A DNA stretch of 20,603 nt, taken from NCBI GenBank assembly GCA_038213005.1, contig JBBQTU010000047.1:1-20603 (forward strand), read 5' to 3'. The position numbers and the translations under genes are program-made. The notes under the pieces were generated by a model. It saw only the letters and a program-made list of their open reading frames with translations, ran no database searches and was not told where the DNA came from. Source of the DNA: JBBQTU01 sp038213005. Lineage in GTDB: Bacteria > Planctomycetota > Phycisphaerae > Tepidisphaerales > Tepidisphaeraceae. The stretch's first letter is position 1. Every line of letters begins with the position of its first letter. Shown here piece after piece: positions 15,153 to 20,603 of the stretch.

Positions 15153-15393
15153 CGGCGTTGGCACAACTCGTATTTGGGTCCCGGGTTGTTCCGGCGTGTG
15201 CTGGACCAGACTCGATTCTCTGGGCGACTACAAGGATGTGATCCGAAAAGGCAAAACCAAAGCGGCCGGATCGAATGAGCCGCTTGCCGTGTAGGGTTTA
15301 GACCCCTACAACCGCGCATAGCGGGACTCCTCGGCGGGCGCTATCATTTGCCCGTGGCCGGAAGGCGGATAAGATCATGTAAGAGGTTTGCCT
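15153..15393. other. Intergenic region with two small hairpins
   Basis: AAGCGGC / GCCGCTT (15260-15285) and TGTAGGG / CCCTACA (15290-15310) each have 7-bp stems and follow each other directly before the toxin-antitoxin promoter. They could insulate the small operon from nifJ transcription. No gene is seen. Confidence 0.45.
15348..15375 (+). promoter_or_regulatory. Predicted promoter of the RelBE-like pair
   Basis: TTGCCC (15348-15353), 16 bp, TAAGAT (15370-15375). Transcription would begin near 15382, only about 12 nt before the antitoxin ATG. Confidence 0.45.
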
Positions 15394-15609
15394 ATGACAC
15401 GAGCAGTCACCTTTGCTGACGTCCTTGATCTGGCGGATGGTCTGCCTCTGGATGAGAAACAGGAGTTGATCGACGTTCTGCGGCGCCGAACCGCCGAGCA
15501 GCGACGCAAGCAGATCGTCCGCGAGGTGGCCGCTTCGGAAAGGGAGCATCAGCAAGGCAAATCCAAAGTAGGAACGCCCAGCCAGATCATGCGGGAGATA
15601 CTCGGGTGA
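15394..15609 (+). CDS. Antitoxin-like small protein of a RelE-type module
   Basis: A 71-residue protein from the ATG at 15394, with AAGAGG 7 nt upstream. A TTG at 15388 is less likely. The translation MTRAVTFADVLDLADGLPLD, then EKQELIDVLRRRTAEQRR, resembles small antitoxin-like proteins found just before RelE/YafQ-type toxin genes. It is strongly helical and charged. Its stop overlaps the GTG start of the toxin frame (GTGA). It appears intact, unlike the toxin. No classical DNA-binding motif is obvious. Confidence 0.65.
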   Translation: MTRAVTFADVLDLADGLPLDEKQELIDVLRRRTAEQRRKQIVREVAASEREHQQGKSKVGTPSQIMREILG

Positions 15610-15886
15610 GCCACGTCATCGTTTACACGCCCGCATTCATCCGCGCCGCGCGTCAACTGACGGCAAAAGCCCCACGCCTGGCCGATAATCTGAGGGCAAC
15701 GCTTGAACTTATGGAGGCAAACCCTTTTGACCCCTCCCTGCGCAGCCACAAACTGAAGGGAGCCCTCAAGGACTACTGGGCATGCAGTGCGGCTACGACC
15801 TGCGGCTTGTATTCCGGTTCGGCACATCCAATGGACGCAAAGCCGTGTTTCTCCAGACCGTTGGCAGCCATGATGAAGTGTACTGA
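15606..15886 (+). pseudogene. RelE/YafQ-type toxin, frameshifted
   Basis: GTG start at 15606 overlapping the antitoxin stop. The first frame reads SHVIVYTPAFIRAARQLTAK and reaches KLKGALKDYWACSA, a normal RelE-fold N-terminal two-thirds (family signature KL.G...YW.....Y.LR). At 15789-15791 the frame must move by one base; the next frame then reads GYDLRLVFRFGTSNGRKAVF followed by LQTVGSHDEVY and a stop at 15884-15886. This restores the expected C-terminus and total length of about 93 residues. A single missing base inside GCGGC explains it. The first frame, if not shifted, runs to 15962 with an unrelated tail. This is either a true inactivating deletion or a sequencing error; programmed shifting is unlikely since no slippery run is seen. 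Confidence 0.75.
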
Positions 15887-16000
15887 TTCGGCGAGTCTTG
15901 CGGTTGCCGGTTTCGAACAGACGCATACAATACCTGTCATGGTATGGACGTGGCTCTCGTAACCGTCCGCCACTAATGCTACGCATTTGGAGTAAGACGC

Positions 16001-17005
16001 ATGGACCTGAAAACAACTTATCTCGGCTTCCAGCTCAACAGCCCGATCATTCCGGGCGCTTCGCCGATCGTCGACGATCTGGACGAGGTGAAGAAGCTTG
16101 AAGATGCCGGCGCACCGCTGATCGTCATGCATTCGCTTTTTGAGGAGCAGATCTCCGGCGAACGCCTCGCGAGCATTTACCACATGGAAATGTACGCCGA
16201 CAGCTACGCCGAAGCCCTGAGCTATTTCCCCAAGCCCGACGAATATCGCCTGGGGCCTGAGGACTACCTCGAGCACATCCGCAAGATCAAACGCACGGTG
16301 GCACTCCCGGTCATTGCGTCGCTCAACGGCTCGACTCCCGGCGGCTGGGTTGACTATGCCAAGCTCATTCAGCAGGCCGGCGCTGATGCGCTGGAACTGA
16401 ACGTCTACACGCTGGCGACCGACCCGCAGGAAACCGGTGACCAGATCGAGAAGCGTACGCTCGAAGTCGTCCGCGCTGTCACCCAGACGGTGAGCATCCC
16501 GATTTCGGTGAAGCTCTCTCCGTATTACAGCTCACTGTCGAATTTCGCCCACCAGCTTGATGATCTGGGCGTCGACGGCCTGGTGCTGTTCAACCGCTTC
16601 TATCAGCCCGACATCGACATCGAGAAGCTCGAGGCCGTCAGCTCGCTGAAGCTGTCCACCTCGGCCGAGTTGCTGCTGCGTCTTCGCTGGCTGGCGATTC
16701 TCTCGCGCAAGGTCGGGGCGAATCTTTCCTGCTCCGGCGGCGTGCATACGCCTGAAGATGTGCTCAAGTCCGTCATGGCCGGTGCCCACTCCGTGCAGGT
16801 GGTCTCGTGCCTGCTGGAACGCGGCGTGGGATATCTCAAGGACCTGAACAAGGGCCTGAGCGATCTGCTGGAAAAGCTCGAATACACCTCGCTGCAGCAG
16901 GTGCGCGGCAACATGAGCCTCGCCCGCTGCCCGGACCCCGGTGCCTTCGAACGCGCCAACTACATGCGCATCCTCCAGACCTGGAAGCCCGACGCGGCCG
17001 TGTAA
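16001..17005 (+). CDS. Dihydroorotate dehydrogenase-like FMN protein
   Basis: A 334-residue TIM-barrel flavoprotein; GGAGTAAGACGC lies directly before the ATG. It starts MDLKTTYLGFQLNSPIIPGA, like class 1 DHODs. Inner strands include VIASLNGSTPGGW, GADALELNVY, ISVKLSPYY, GLVLFNRF and LSCSGGVHTPEDVLKSVMAGA (FMN phosphate site). In true PyrD enzymes the segment after ELN reads NISCPN or NxSSPNT; here it is LNVYTLATDP, so the usual substrate-binding asparagines are lost. It is therefore probably not the pyrimidine enzyme. Such DHOD-like proteins are often found next to nifJ in bacteria and may be redox partners; here only a toxin-antitoxin module separates the two. The electron acceptor and substrate are unknown. 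Confidence 0.85.
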   Translation: MDLKTTYLGFQLNSPIIPGASPIVDDLDEVKKLEDAGAPLIVMHSLFEEQISGERLASIYHMEMYADSYAEALSYFPKPDEYRLGPEDYLEHIRKIKRTVALPVIASLNGSTPGGWVDYAKLIQQAGADALELNVYTLATDPQETGDQIEKRTLEVVRAVTQTVSIPISVKLSPYYSSLSNFAHQLDDLGVDGLVLFNRFYQPDIDIEKLEAVSSLKLSTSAELLLRLRWLAILSRKVGANLSCSGGVHTPEDVLKSVMAGAHSVQVVSCLLERGVGYLKDLNKGLSDLLEKLEYTSLQQVRGNMSLARCPDPGAFERANYMRILQTWKPDAAV

Positions 17006-17044
17006 GCCGCACGCGGGCGTCAAGGCCTGCGACGATCGAGAAAC

Positions 17045-17078
17045 CAGCACGGGCGAGCCCGCCGGCTCGCCCGTGCTG
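17045..17078 (+). terminator. Strong stem-loop after the DHOD-like gene
   Basis: CAGCACGGGCGAGCC and GGCTCGCCCGTGCTG form a perfect 15-bp stem with a 4-nt loop, 40 nt after the stop. The 3' flank is pyrimidine-rich (CGCTGCCTCTTG) but not a clean U-run. Likely terminator. Confidence 0.75.
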
Positions 17079-17155
17079 CGCTGCCTCTTGCCCGGCCGCT
17101 CGGCTTGGGTATCCTGTCACGCGAACAACAATATCCCTATTTTAGGAACAACCTT

Positions 17156-17908
17156 ATGAGTAACCCCATTCCTGTTGCCGTCCAGCTTTACTCCATTCGC
17201 GATCTCTGCGCTAAGGACCTGCCCGCCGCGCTGTCGATGGTGAAGTCGATCGGCTACAACACCGTCGAATTCGCAGGCTATCACGACCGCAGCGCCTACG
17301 ACCTGCGCAAGATGCTCGACGACAACGGCCTGACCTGCTGCGGCACACACATCGGCATGGACAAGCTCACCGGCGACAATCTCGCCCGGACGATCGACTT
17401 CCATCACATCCTGGGCTGCAACTACCTGGTCGTGCCCGGGATACCCAAGGAAAAACGCGACACCGTTGTGCACATCGCCCAGACCGCCCGATGGTTCAAT
17501 GAACTCACCGAGACGCTGGCTCCCGAGGGCATGCAAACGGGCTATCACGCCCACGGCGATGACTTCGCCAAGGTCGGCGACCGCTCCGCGTGGGATATCC
17601 TCTTTGCCAGCACCGTCACCGACGTGATCATGCAGATGGATGTCGGCAACGCTGCCAGCGGCGGCGACGATCCCCTGGCCACGCTGAAGCGTTTTCCCGG
17701 CCGAGCCCATTCCGTCCATCTTAAGGAATTCGGCGGCCCCAAGGACGCGATCATCGGCGAGGGCACGCTGCCTTGGAAGGATATCCTCTCTTACTGCGGC
17801 ACTCAGGGCGGCACCAAGTGCTTCGTCGTCGAGTACGAGTGCGAAGGTCCCAGCGTGGCTGATGCCCTGCGGCGTTCGCGCGAGTTCCTCAAGGGTTTCG
17901 GACTGTAA
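17156..17908 (+). CDS. Sugar phosphate isomerase/epimerase family protein
   Basis: A 250-residue xylose-isomerase-like TIM barrel. The ATG at 17156 follows AGGA at a 9-nt spacing; an upstream GTG-type extension to 17105 is not needed. Strands and metal or substrate residues typical of the family are seen: VAVQLYSIRD, YNTVEFAGY (Glu), CCGTHIG (His), YHAHGDDF (His-Asp), IMQMDVGNA (Asp), HSVHLKEFG (His) and CFVVEYE (Glu). Members isomerise or epimerise sugars, including inositol and 3-keto-sugar pathway intermediates; the substrate cannot be told. It stands alone between two strong structured elements. Confidence 0.85.
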   Translation: MSNPIPVAVQLYSIRDLCAKDLPAALSMVKSIGYNTVEFAGYHDRSAYDLRKMLDDNGLTCCGTHIGMDKLTGDNLARTIDFHHILGCNYLVVPGIPKEKRDTVVHIAQTARWFNELTETLAPEGMQTGYHAHGDDFAKVGDRSAWDILFASTVTDVIMQMDVGNAASGGDDPLATLKRFPGRAHSVHLKEFGGPKDAIIGEGTLPWKDILSYCGTQGGTKCFVVEYECEGPSVADALRRSREFLKGFGL

Positions 17909-17965
17909 GACCGCCAGCGCGGGGAGAGCGGGTGTGCCCATTTTCCCGGGCAACCCAGGAATCCA

Positions 17966-18066
17966 GCCCCATTGAGCAGCAGCGCACCCGTGGCACATGC
18001 GCCCTCGCTTGTAGCAATGGCCGCCTCGCGGCAGCGAGTCCTTACTCCGCTGCTGCTCAATGGGGC
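17966..18066. repeat. 101-bp element with 19-bp perfect inverted ends
   Basis: GCCCCATTGAGCAGCAGCG (17966-17984) is the exact inverse of 18048-18066. The 63-bp middle contains an inner pair CTCGCT / AGCGAG. It lies 57 nt after the isomerase stop and 125 nt before tRNA-Arg. It could be a MITE-like insertion, a transcript-end structure or a structured RNA. No flanking target duplication is obvious. Confidence 0.75.
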
Positions 18067-18120
18067 GACCGACTTCCACATCGCGAGCCCGCCTGAAAAA
18101 ACGGGCACGACAGGCAGAGG

Positions 18121-18146
18121 CGACGAAGGACCGCGACGAAGGACCG
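18121..18146. repeat. 13-bp tandem duplication
   Basis: CGACGAAGGACCG occurs twice without a gap, just upstream of the tRNA promoter region. A GTGGTTG / CAACCAC hairpin with a 4-nt loop follows at 18150-18167. Confidence 0.7.
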
Positions 18147-18173
18147 AGTGTGGTTGATCACAACCACGCAGTG

Positions 18174-18179
18174 TATGAT
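18174..18179 (+). promoter_or_regulatory. -10 box of tRNA-Arg
   Basis: TATGAT, 12 nt before the mature tRNA 5' end. A TTGATC lies only 14 bp upstream, too close for a standard -35, so the -35 is unclear. Confidence 0.4.
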
Positions 18180-18191
18180 CACCGCCAGCAG

Positions 18192-18265
18192 GCAGCCGTA
18201 GCTCAGTTGGATAGAGCAGCGGATTTCTAATCCGCCGGTCGAGGGTTCGAATCCCCCCGGCTGCA
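18192..18265 (+). tRNA. tRNA-Arg (UCU anticodon)
   Basis: Full cloverleaf: acceptor GCAGCCG / CGGCTGC, D arm GCTC...GAGC, anticodon stem GCGGA / TCCGC with loop TTTCTAA (anticodon TCT), T arm GAGGG-TTCGAAT-CCCCC and discriminator A. The T stem has one A-C mismatch at the second pair, where relatives usually have a T. CCA is not encoded. It decodes AGA (and AGG), rare codons in such GC-rich DNA. Confidence 0.96.
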
Positions 18266-18269
18266 TTCG

Positions 18270-19325
18270 ATGACCGATATCAGTCTTCAAGCCGTCAGCA
18301 GGCACTTCGGCAAGACCGTTGCCCTCGATGCCACCAGTCTCCAGATCGCGGGCGGCGAGCTTTTCTTTCTGCTGGGCCCATCGGGCTGCGGCAAGAGCAC
18401 GCTGTTGCGGCTGATCGCCGGGCTGCTCGAACCGACGGCCGGGCGGATTTTCTTTTCCGGGCGCGATGTCACCGACCTGCCCACCGACCAGCGCAACGCT
18501 GTGATGTGTTTCCAGAGCTACGCTCTCTGGCCACACATGACGGTCCGCCAGAACGTGTCGTTCGGGCTGGAGGTGCGGAAGGTTGCGCCGGGCGAGCGCA
18601 AGCGCCGGGTGGATGAGGTGCTGGACCTGGTCCGCATGCGGGAACTGGCCGACCGCAAGCCCAATGAACTCTCCGGCGGGCAACAGCAGCGTGTGGCGCT
18701 GGCTCGCGCGGTTGCGGTGTCGCCGGCGTGTCTGCTGCTGGATGAGCCGCTGTCCAACCTCGATGCCCAGTTGCGGCTGGAGATGCGAAGTGAGATCCGG
18801 CGGATCTGCAAGTCGGCAGGGTGTACGACTGTTTATGTGACCCACGACCAGAAAGAGGCCCTGAGCATCGCTGACCGCATCGCGGTGCTGAAGGACGGCA
18901 GACTCATGCAGGTCGGGACGCCGGCCGAACTCTACCATCGCCCGGTGAGCAGCTTCGTGGCCGGGTTTGTCGGGCAGACGAATCTGATCCCCGGCACGGT
19001 GCGTCATCGCTCGGCCGGGAAGCTCATCATCGAGACGAAGCTGGGGATGATTCAGGCGGATGGAATCGCACGCGGCGATGAGGTGATCCTGAGTATTCGG
19101 CCGGAGCATCTGCGGCTAACCGAGGGTCCGGCGGCGGGCAACCACTTTGCTGCCAAACTGGTTGAAACAACATTTCTCGGCGAGAGCAGCGAGCACGTGC
19201 TATCGGCCGGTGAAAGCGCGGGCGCGATCGAACTGAAGGCGGTCTCATCGCCGCCGGTTTTGCTGCCGCCCGGCATGGTGCAGTTGAGCTGCGACCCGGC
19301 ATCGGTGGTGGTGCTGGAAGCGTAG
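18270..19325 (+). CDS. ABC transporter ATP-binding protein, MalK/UgpC type
   Basis: A 351-residue ATPase. Walker A GPSGCGKST (36-44), Q-loop FQSYALWPHM (Gln82), signature LSGGQQQR (134-141), Walker B CLLLDEPLSNLD (154-165) and switch His192 in VTHDQ. The part after about residue 235 is a TOBE-type regulatory domain, as in ATPases that serve sugar, polyamine or iron importers. No permease or binding protein is in the window, so it may be a shared ATPase or the first gene of a broken set. The ATG lies 4 nt after the tRNA and has no ribosome binding site except tRNA sequence, so it may be translated from a read-through transcript cut by tRNA processing, in leaderless form. A later start would lose strand 1. 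Confidence 0.92.
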   Translation: MTDISLQAVSRHFGKTVALDATSLQIAGGELFFLLGPSGCGKSTLLRLIAGLLEPTAGRIFFSGRDVTDLPTDQRNAVMCFQSYALWPHMTVRQNVSFGLEVRKVAPGERKRRVDEVLDLVRMRELADRKPNELSGGQQQRVALARAVAVSPACLLLDEPLSNLDAQLRLEMRSEIRRICKSAGCTTVYVTHDQKEALSIADRIAVLKDGRLMQVGTPAELYHRPVSSFVAGFVGQTNLIPGTVRHRSAGKLIIETKLGMIQADGIARGDEVILSIRPEHLRLTEGPAAGNHFAAKLVETTFLGESSEHVLSAGESAGAIELKAVSSPPVLLPPGMVQLSCDPASVVVLEA

Positions 19326-19345
19326 AAGCGACTCTGTAGTCGCTT
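19326..19345. terminator. Palindrome unit 1, after the ABC gene
   Basis: AAGCGACT-ctgt-AGTCGCTT forms an 8-bp stem directly after the ABC ATPase stop. It is followed by TCCTC and not by a U-run. The same unit recurs twice within 190 bp. Confidence 0.6.
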
Positions 19346-19479
19346 TCCTCACCGTCCACACGGCAAGGTAATCGTCAGGCTACAGTACTGACCAACGCAT
19401 CATCGACGACTGCAGGGTGTTGGGCGACAAACCAGCCGCCAAATGAACACCGGTTAAGTCGACGGGGCTTGAGGGACGA

Positions 19480-19529
19480 AAGCGACTACAAGTCGCTTCT
19501 ACAGGGGAGGAAGCGACTACAGATTCGCT
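19480..19529. repeat. Palindrome units 2 and 3
   Basis: AAGCGACT-aca-AGTCGCTT (19480-19498) is perfect. AGCGACT-acag-ATTCGCT (19512-19529) is degenerate. Unit 3 ends 1 nt before the stop of the minus-strand heparinase-like gene. The arms equal those of unit 1, so the three are copies of one dispersed palindrome placed between two convergent genes, where they may end transcription from both sides. Confidence 0.7.
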
Positions 19530-19530
19530 G

Positions 19531-20580
19531 CTACCCTTGTACCACCAGCGGCGCAATCGCCAAGTCGCGCAGGAGCAGGTTCACGGTTCGGCCCGGGCCG
19601 GCCGGGTGCTTTATGACCAGCTTCCGCAGGAAGTCGGACTGGACGAAGTCTGCCAGCCAGCCGATGGCGCCGATGGCCGGTGAATAGTTGGAGGTCGCCT
19701 CGCCGTTGATGCGGAAGGTATTGTCTTCAATGCACGCGCGCTCGAGATAGCCAGCGACCTGCCGGATTCTCGCCACATCGAAGTGCGCCTCGATCTCCTC
19801 GCGGCTCAGACGCGACATGGCAGCGCACGCGCCCTCGACTCCATAGCCCCAGTACAACGCTCCCTGCCGACAATCGCCCTCGGGCGTGAACGCCTTTTGC
19901 CAGAACGCCGCGAGGATTGCCAGCGCCTTCTTGCGTGCCGCAGGCCGAGGCTGGCCGATGGCTTCCAGCGCCAGGCATGCCCCCAGCAGTGCCCCAGCGC
20001 ACACGCCCGGCCAACTGTTCATGCCCGGCGTGTCCAGCTTCGTCCATGCTTCATCAGAGCCGGCGACCAGCGGCTCGAGGCAGCGGCGGTCGATCTGGTG
20101 CACGATGGCCGGGCCAACGGTCTGCGTTTGCTGAGAGAGCCACGGTGAGAGCAATTCCAAACTCTCGGCCAATTCGCCGGCCAGTTCGCACGCCGCCAGA
20201 TCCAACTGCGGTGCCCCCGCCTCCGGCAGATCATGGTTGGGCAGATGGGCCGAGACCATCCACGTGGGCTGAAACGCCAGGTCAAACAGCCAGTTCAGCA
20301 GGCGGTCGTCGGGGTCGGATGGGTCGATGCCGTGGAGCAGGCGATTGACCACCAGCCGGGAAAGCCCCATGCGGGTCTTTCGCCAATGGTCGTCCAGAGG
20401 CGATCGGTCGCTCTTTCGGCGCATCACGAGGTATTCGGCGGCGGTGGGCAGCGGCAGGCGATCGGGAATGGCCGGGAGTTGCCAGCGGAGTTTGGTCAGC
20501 AGCCTGTGGGCCGGCAAAAGCGTGTCGAGCCTGGTCCAGTACGAGCGGTCTTCGATCCCTGCGGGTTGATACGGCTGCAT
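19531..20580 (-). CDS. Heparinase II/III-like protein, alpha-toroid domain only
   Basis: 349 residues from the ATG at 20580. The frame stays open to the window edge, so the true start could lie outside. The middle fits the (alpha/alpha) toroid of heparinase II/III and alginate-lyase-like proteins: QPTWMVSAHLPNHDLPEAGA, LDLAACELAGELAESLELL, IVHQIDRRCLEPL, then MNSWPGVCAGALLGACLAL (family: NNWNAVC.GG) and EGDCRQGALYWGYGVEGA. These enzymes cut uronic-acid polysaccharides by beta-elimination. Full-length members have a beta-sandwich of about 250-300 residues after the toroid; here the protein stops after NLLLRDLAIAPLVVQG. It is thus a toroid-only version or a truncated one. No signal peptide is visible with this start. 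Function as a lyase is not assured. Confidence 0.7.
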   Translation of the reverse strand: MQPYQPAGIEDRSYWTRLDTLLPAHRLLTKLRWQLPAIPDRLPLPTAAEYLVMRRKSDRSPLDDHWRKTRMGLSRLVVNRLLHGIDPSDPDDRLLNWLFDLAFQPTWMVSAHLPNHDLPEAGAPQLDLAACELAGELAESLELLSPWLSQQTQTVGPAIVHQIDRRCLEPLVAGSDEAWTKLDTPGMNSWPGVCAGALLGACLALEAIGQPRPAARKKALAILAAFWQKAFTPEGDCRQGALYWGYGVEGACAAMSRLSREEIEAHFDVARIRQVAGYLERACIEDNTFRINGEATSNYSPAIGAIGWLADFVQSDFLRKLVIKHPAGPGRTVNLLLRDLAIAPLVVQG

Positions 20581-20603
20581 GATTTGGGCAGAGGGTAACG
20601 CGC

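Noticed and set aside
15606..15962. The 118-codon toxin frame taken as an intact protein
   Set aside because: Its last part is unrelated to the RelE fold, while the next frame gives the expected C-terminus.
17117..18079. A 320-codon minus-strand frame opposite the sugar isomerase
   Set aside because: Antisense shadow; the plus-strand gene has a ribosome binding site and conserved metal-site segments.
18154..18179. TTGATC plus TATGAT as a full tRNA promoter
   Set aside because: The spacing is only 14 bp, so I keep only the -10 box.
18057..19109. A 350-codon minus-strand frame opposite the ABC ATPase and tRNA
   Set aside because: It crosses a well-formed tRNA and mirrors Walker motifs; no family features.

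Overview
The window is GC-rich bacterial chromosomal DNA. It most likely comes from an uncultured, facultative or anaerobic Planctomycetota member, perhaps Phycisphaerae-like. That placement is an inference from gene style (secreted proteins with Pro-Ala-Thr-Gln tails, a lone SGNH hydrolase, a heparinase-like protein), from non-coding stretches rich in dispersed palindromic repeats, and from the lack of long operons. No phylogenetic marker settles it.

Layout. Positions 1-1155 hold one copy of a long dispersed repeat, two CATG-centred palindromes and a decayed TPR-protein start. From 1156 to 7787 all genes lie on the minus strand: a secreted SGNH/GDSL hydrolase, a doubtful small ORF, a cysteine-rich secreted protein of unknown function, the nitrite-ammonification pair nrfA/nrfH, a VapBC-like toxin-antitoxin pair and an NAD-dependent sugar epimerase. 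Between the epimerase and parB (7788-8694) lies a centromere-like region with four perfect 16-bp parS sites; the last sits at the predicted parB start site of transcription. parB ends in a 17-bp perfect stem. The second copy of the long repeat follows (9856-10204), then a minus-strand SAM methyltransferase.

From 11513 the plus strand carries pyruvate:ferredoxin oxidoreductase (nifJ), a RelBE-like toxin-antitoxin pair whose toxin is frameshifted, a dihydroorotate-dehydrogenase-like flavoprotein and a sugar phosphate isomerase-like protein. Next come a 101-bp element with 19-bp inverted ends, tRNA-Arg(UCU), and an ABC ATPase whose start lies only 4 nt after the tRNA. The window ends with a minus-strand heparinase II/III-like toroid protein, bordered by three copies of a small palindrome.

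Physiology. NrfH takes electrons from quinol and passes them to NrfA, which reduces nitrite to ammonium. A perfect FNR-type box lies in the upstream region of nrfH. PFOR makes acetyl-CoA and reduced ferredoxin. Together these fit an oxygen-limited lifestyle. The parB/parS cluster suggests that the window is near the replication origin. The most notable points are an NrfA with CxxCH in place of the usual active-site CxxCK, the repeat-embedded parS cluster beside a parB without parA, the paired long dispersed repeats, and several structured non-coding elements. I see no convincing wholly new multi-gene system.
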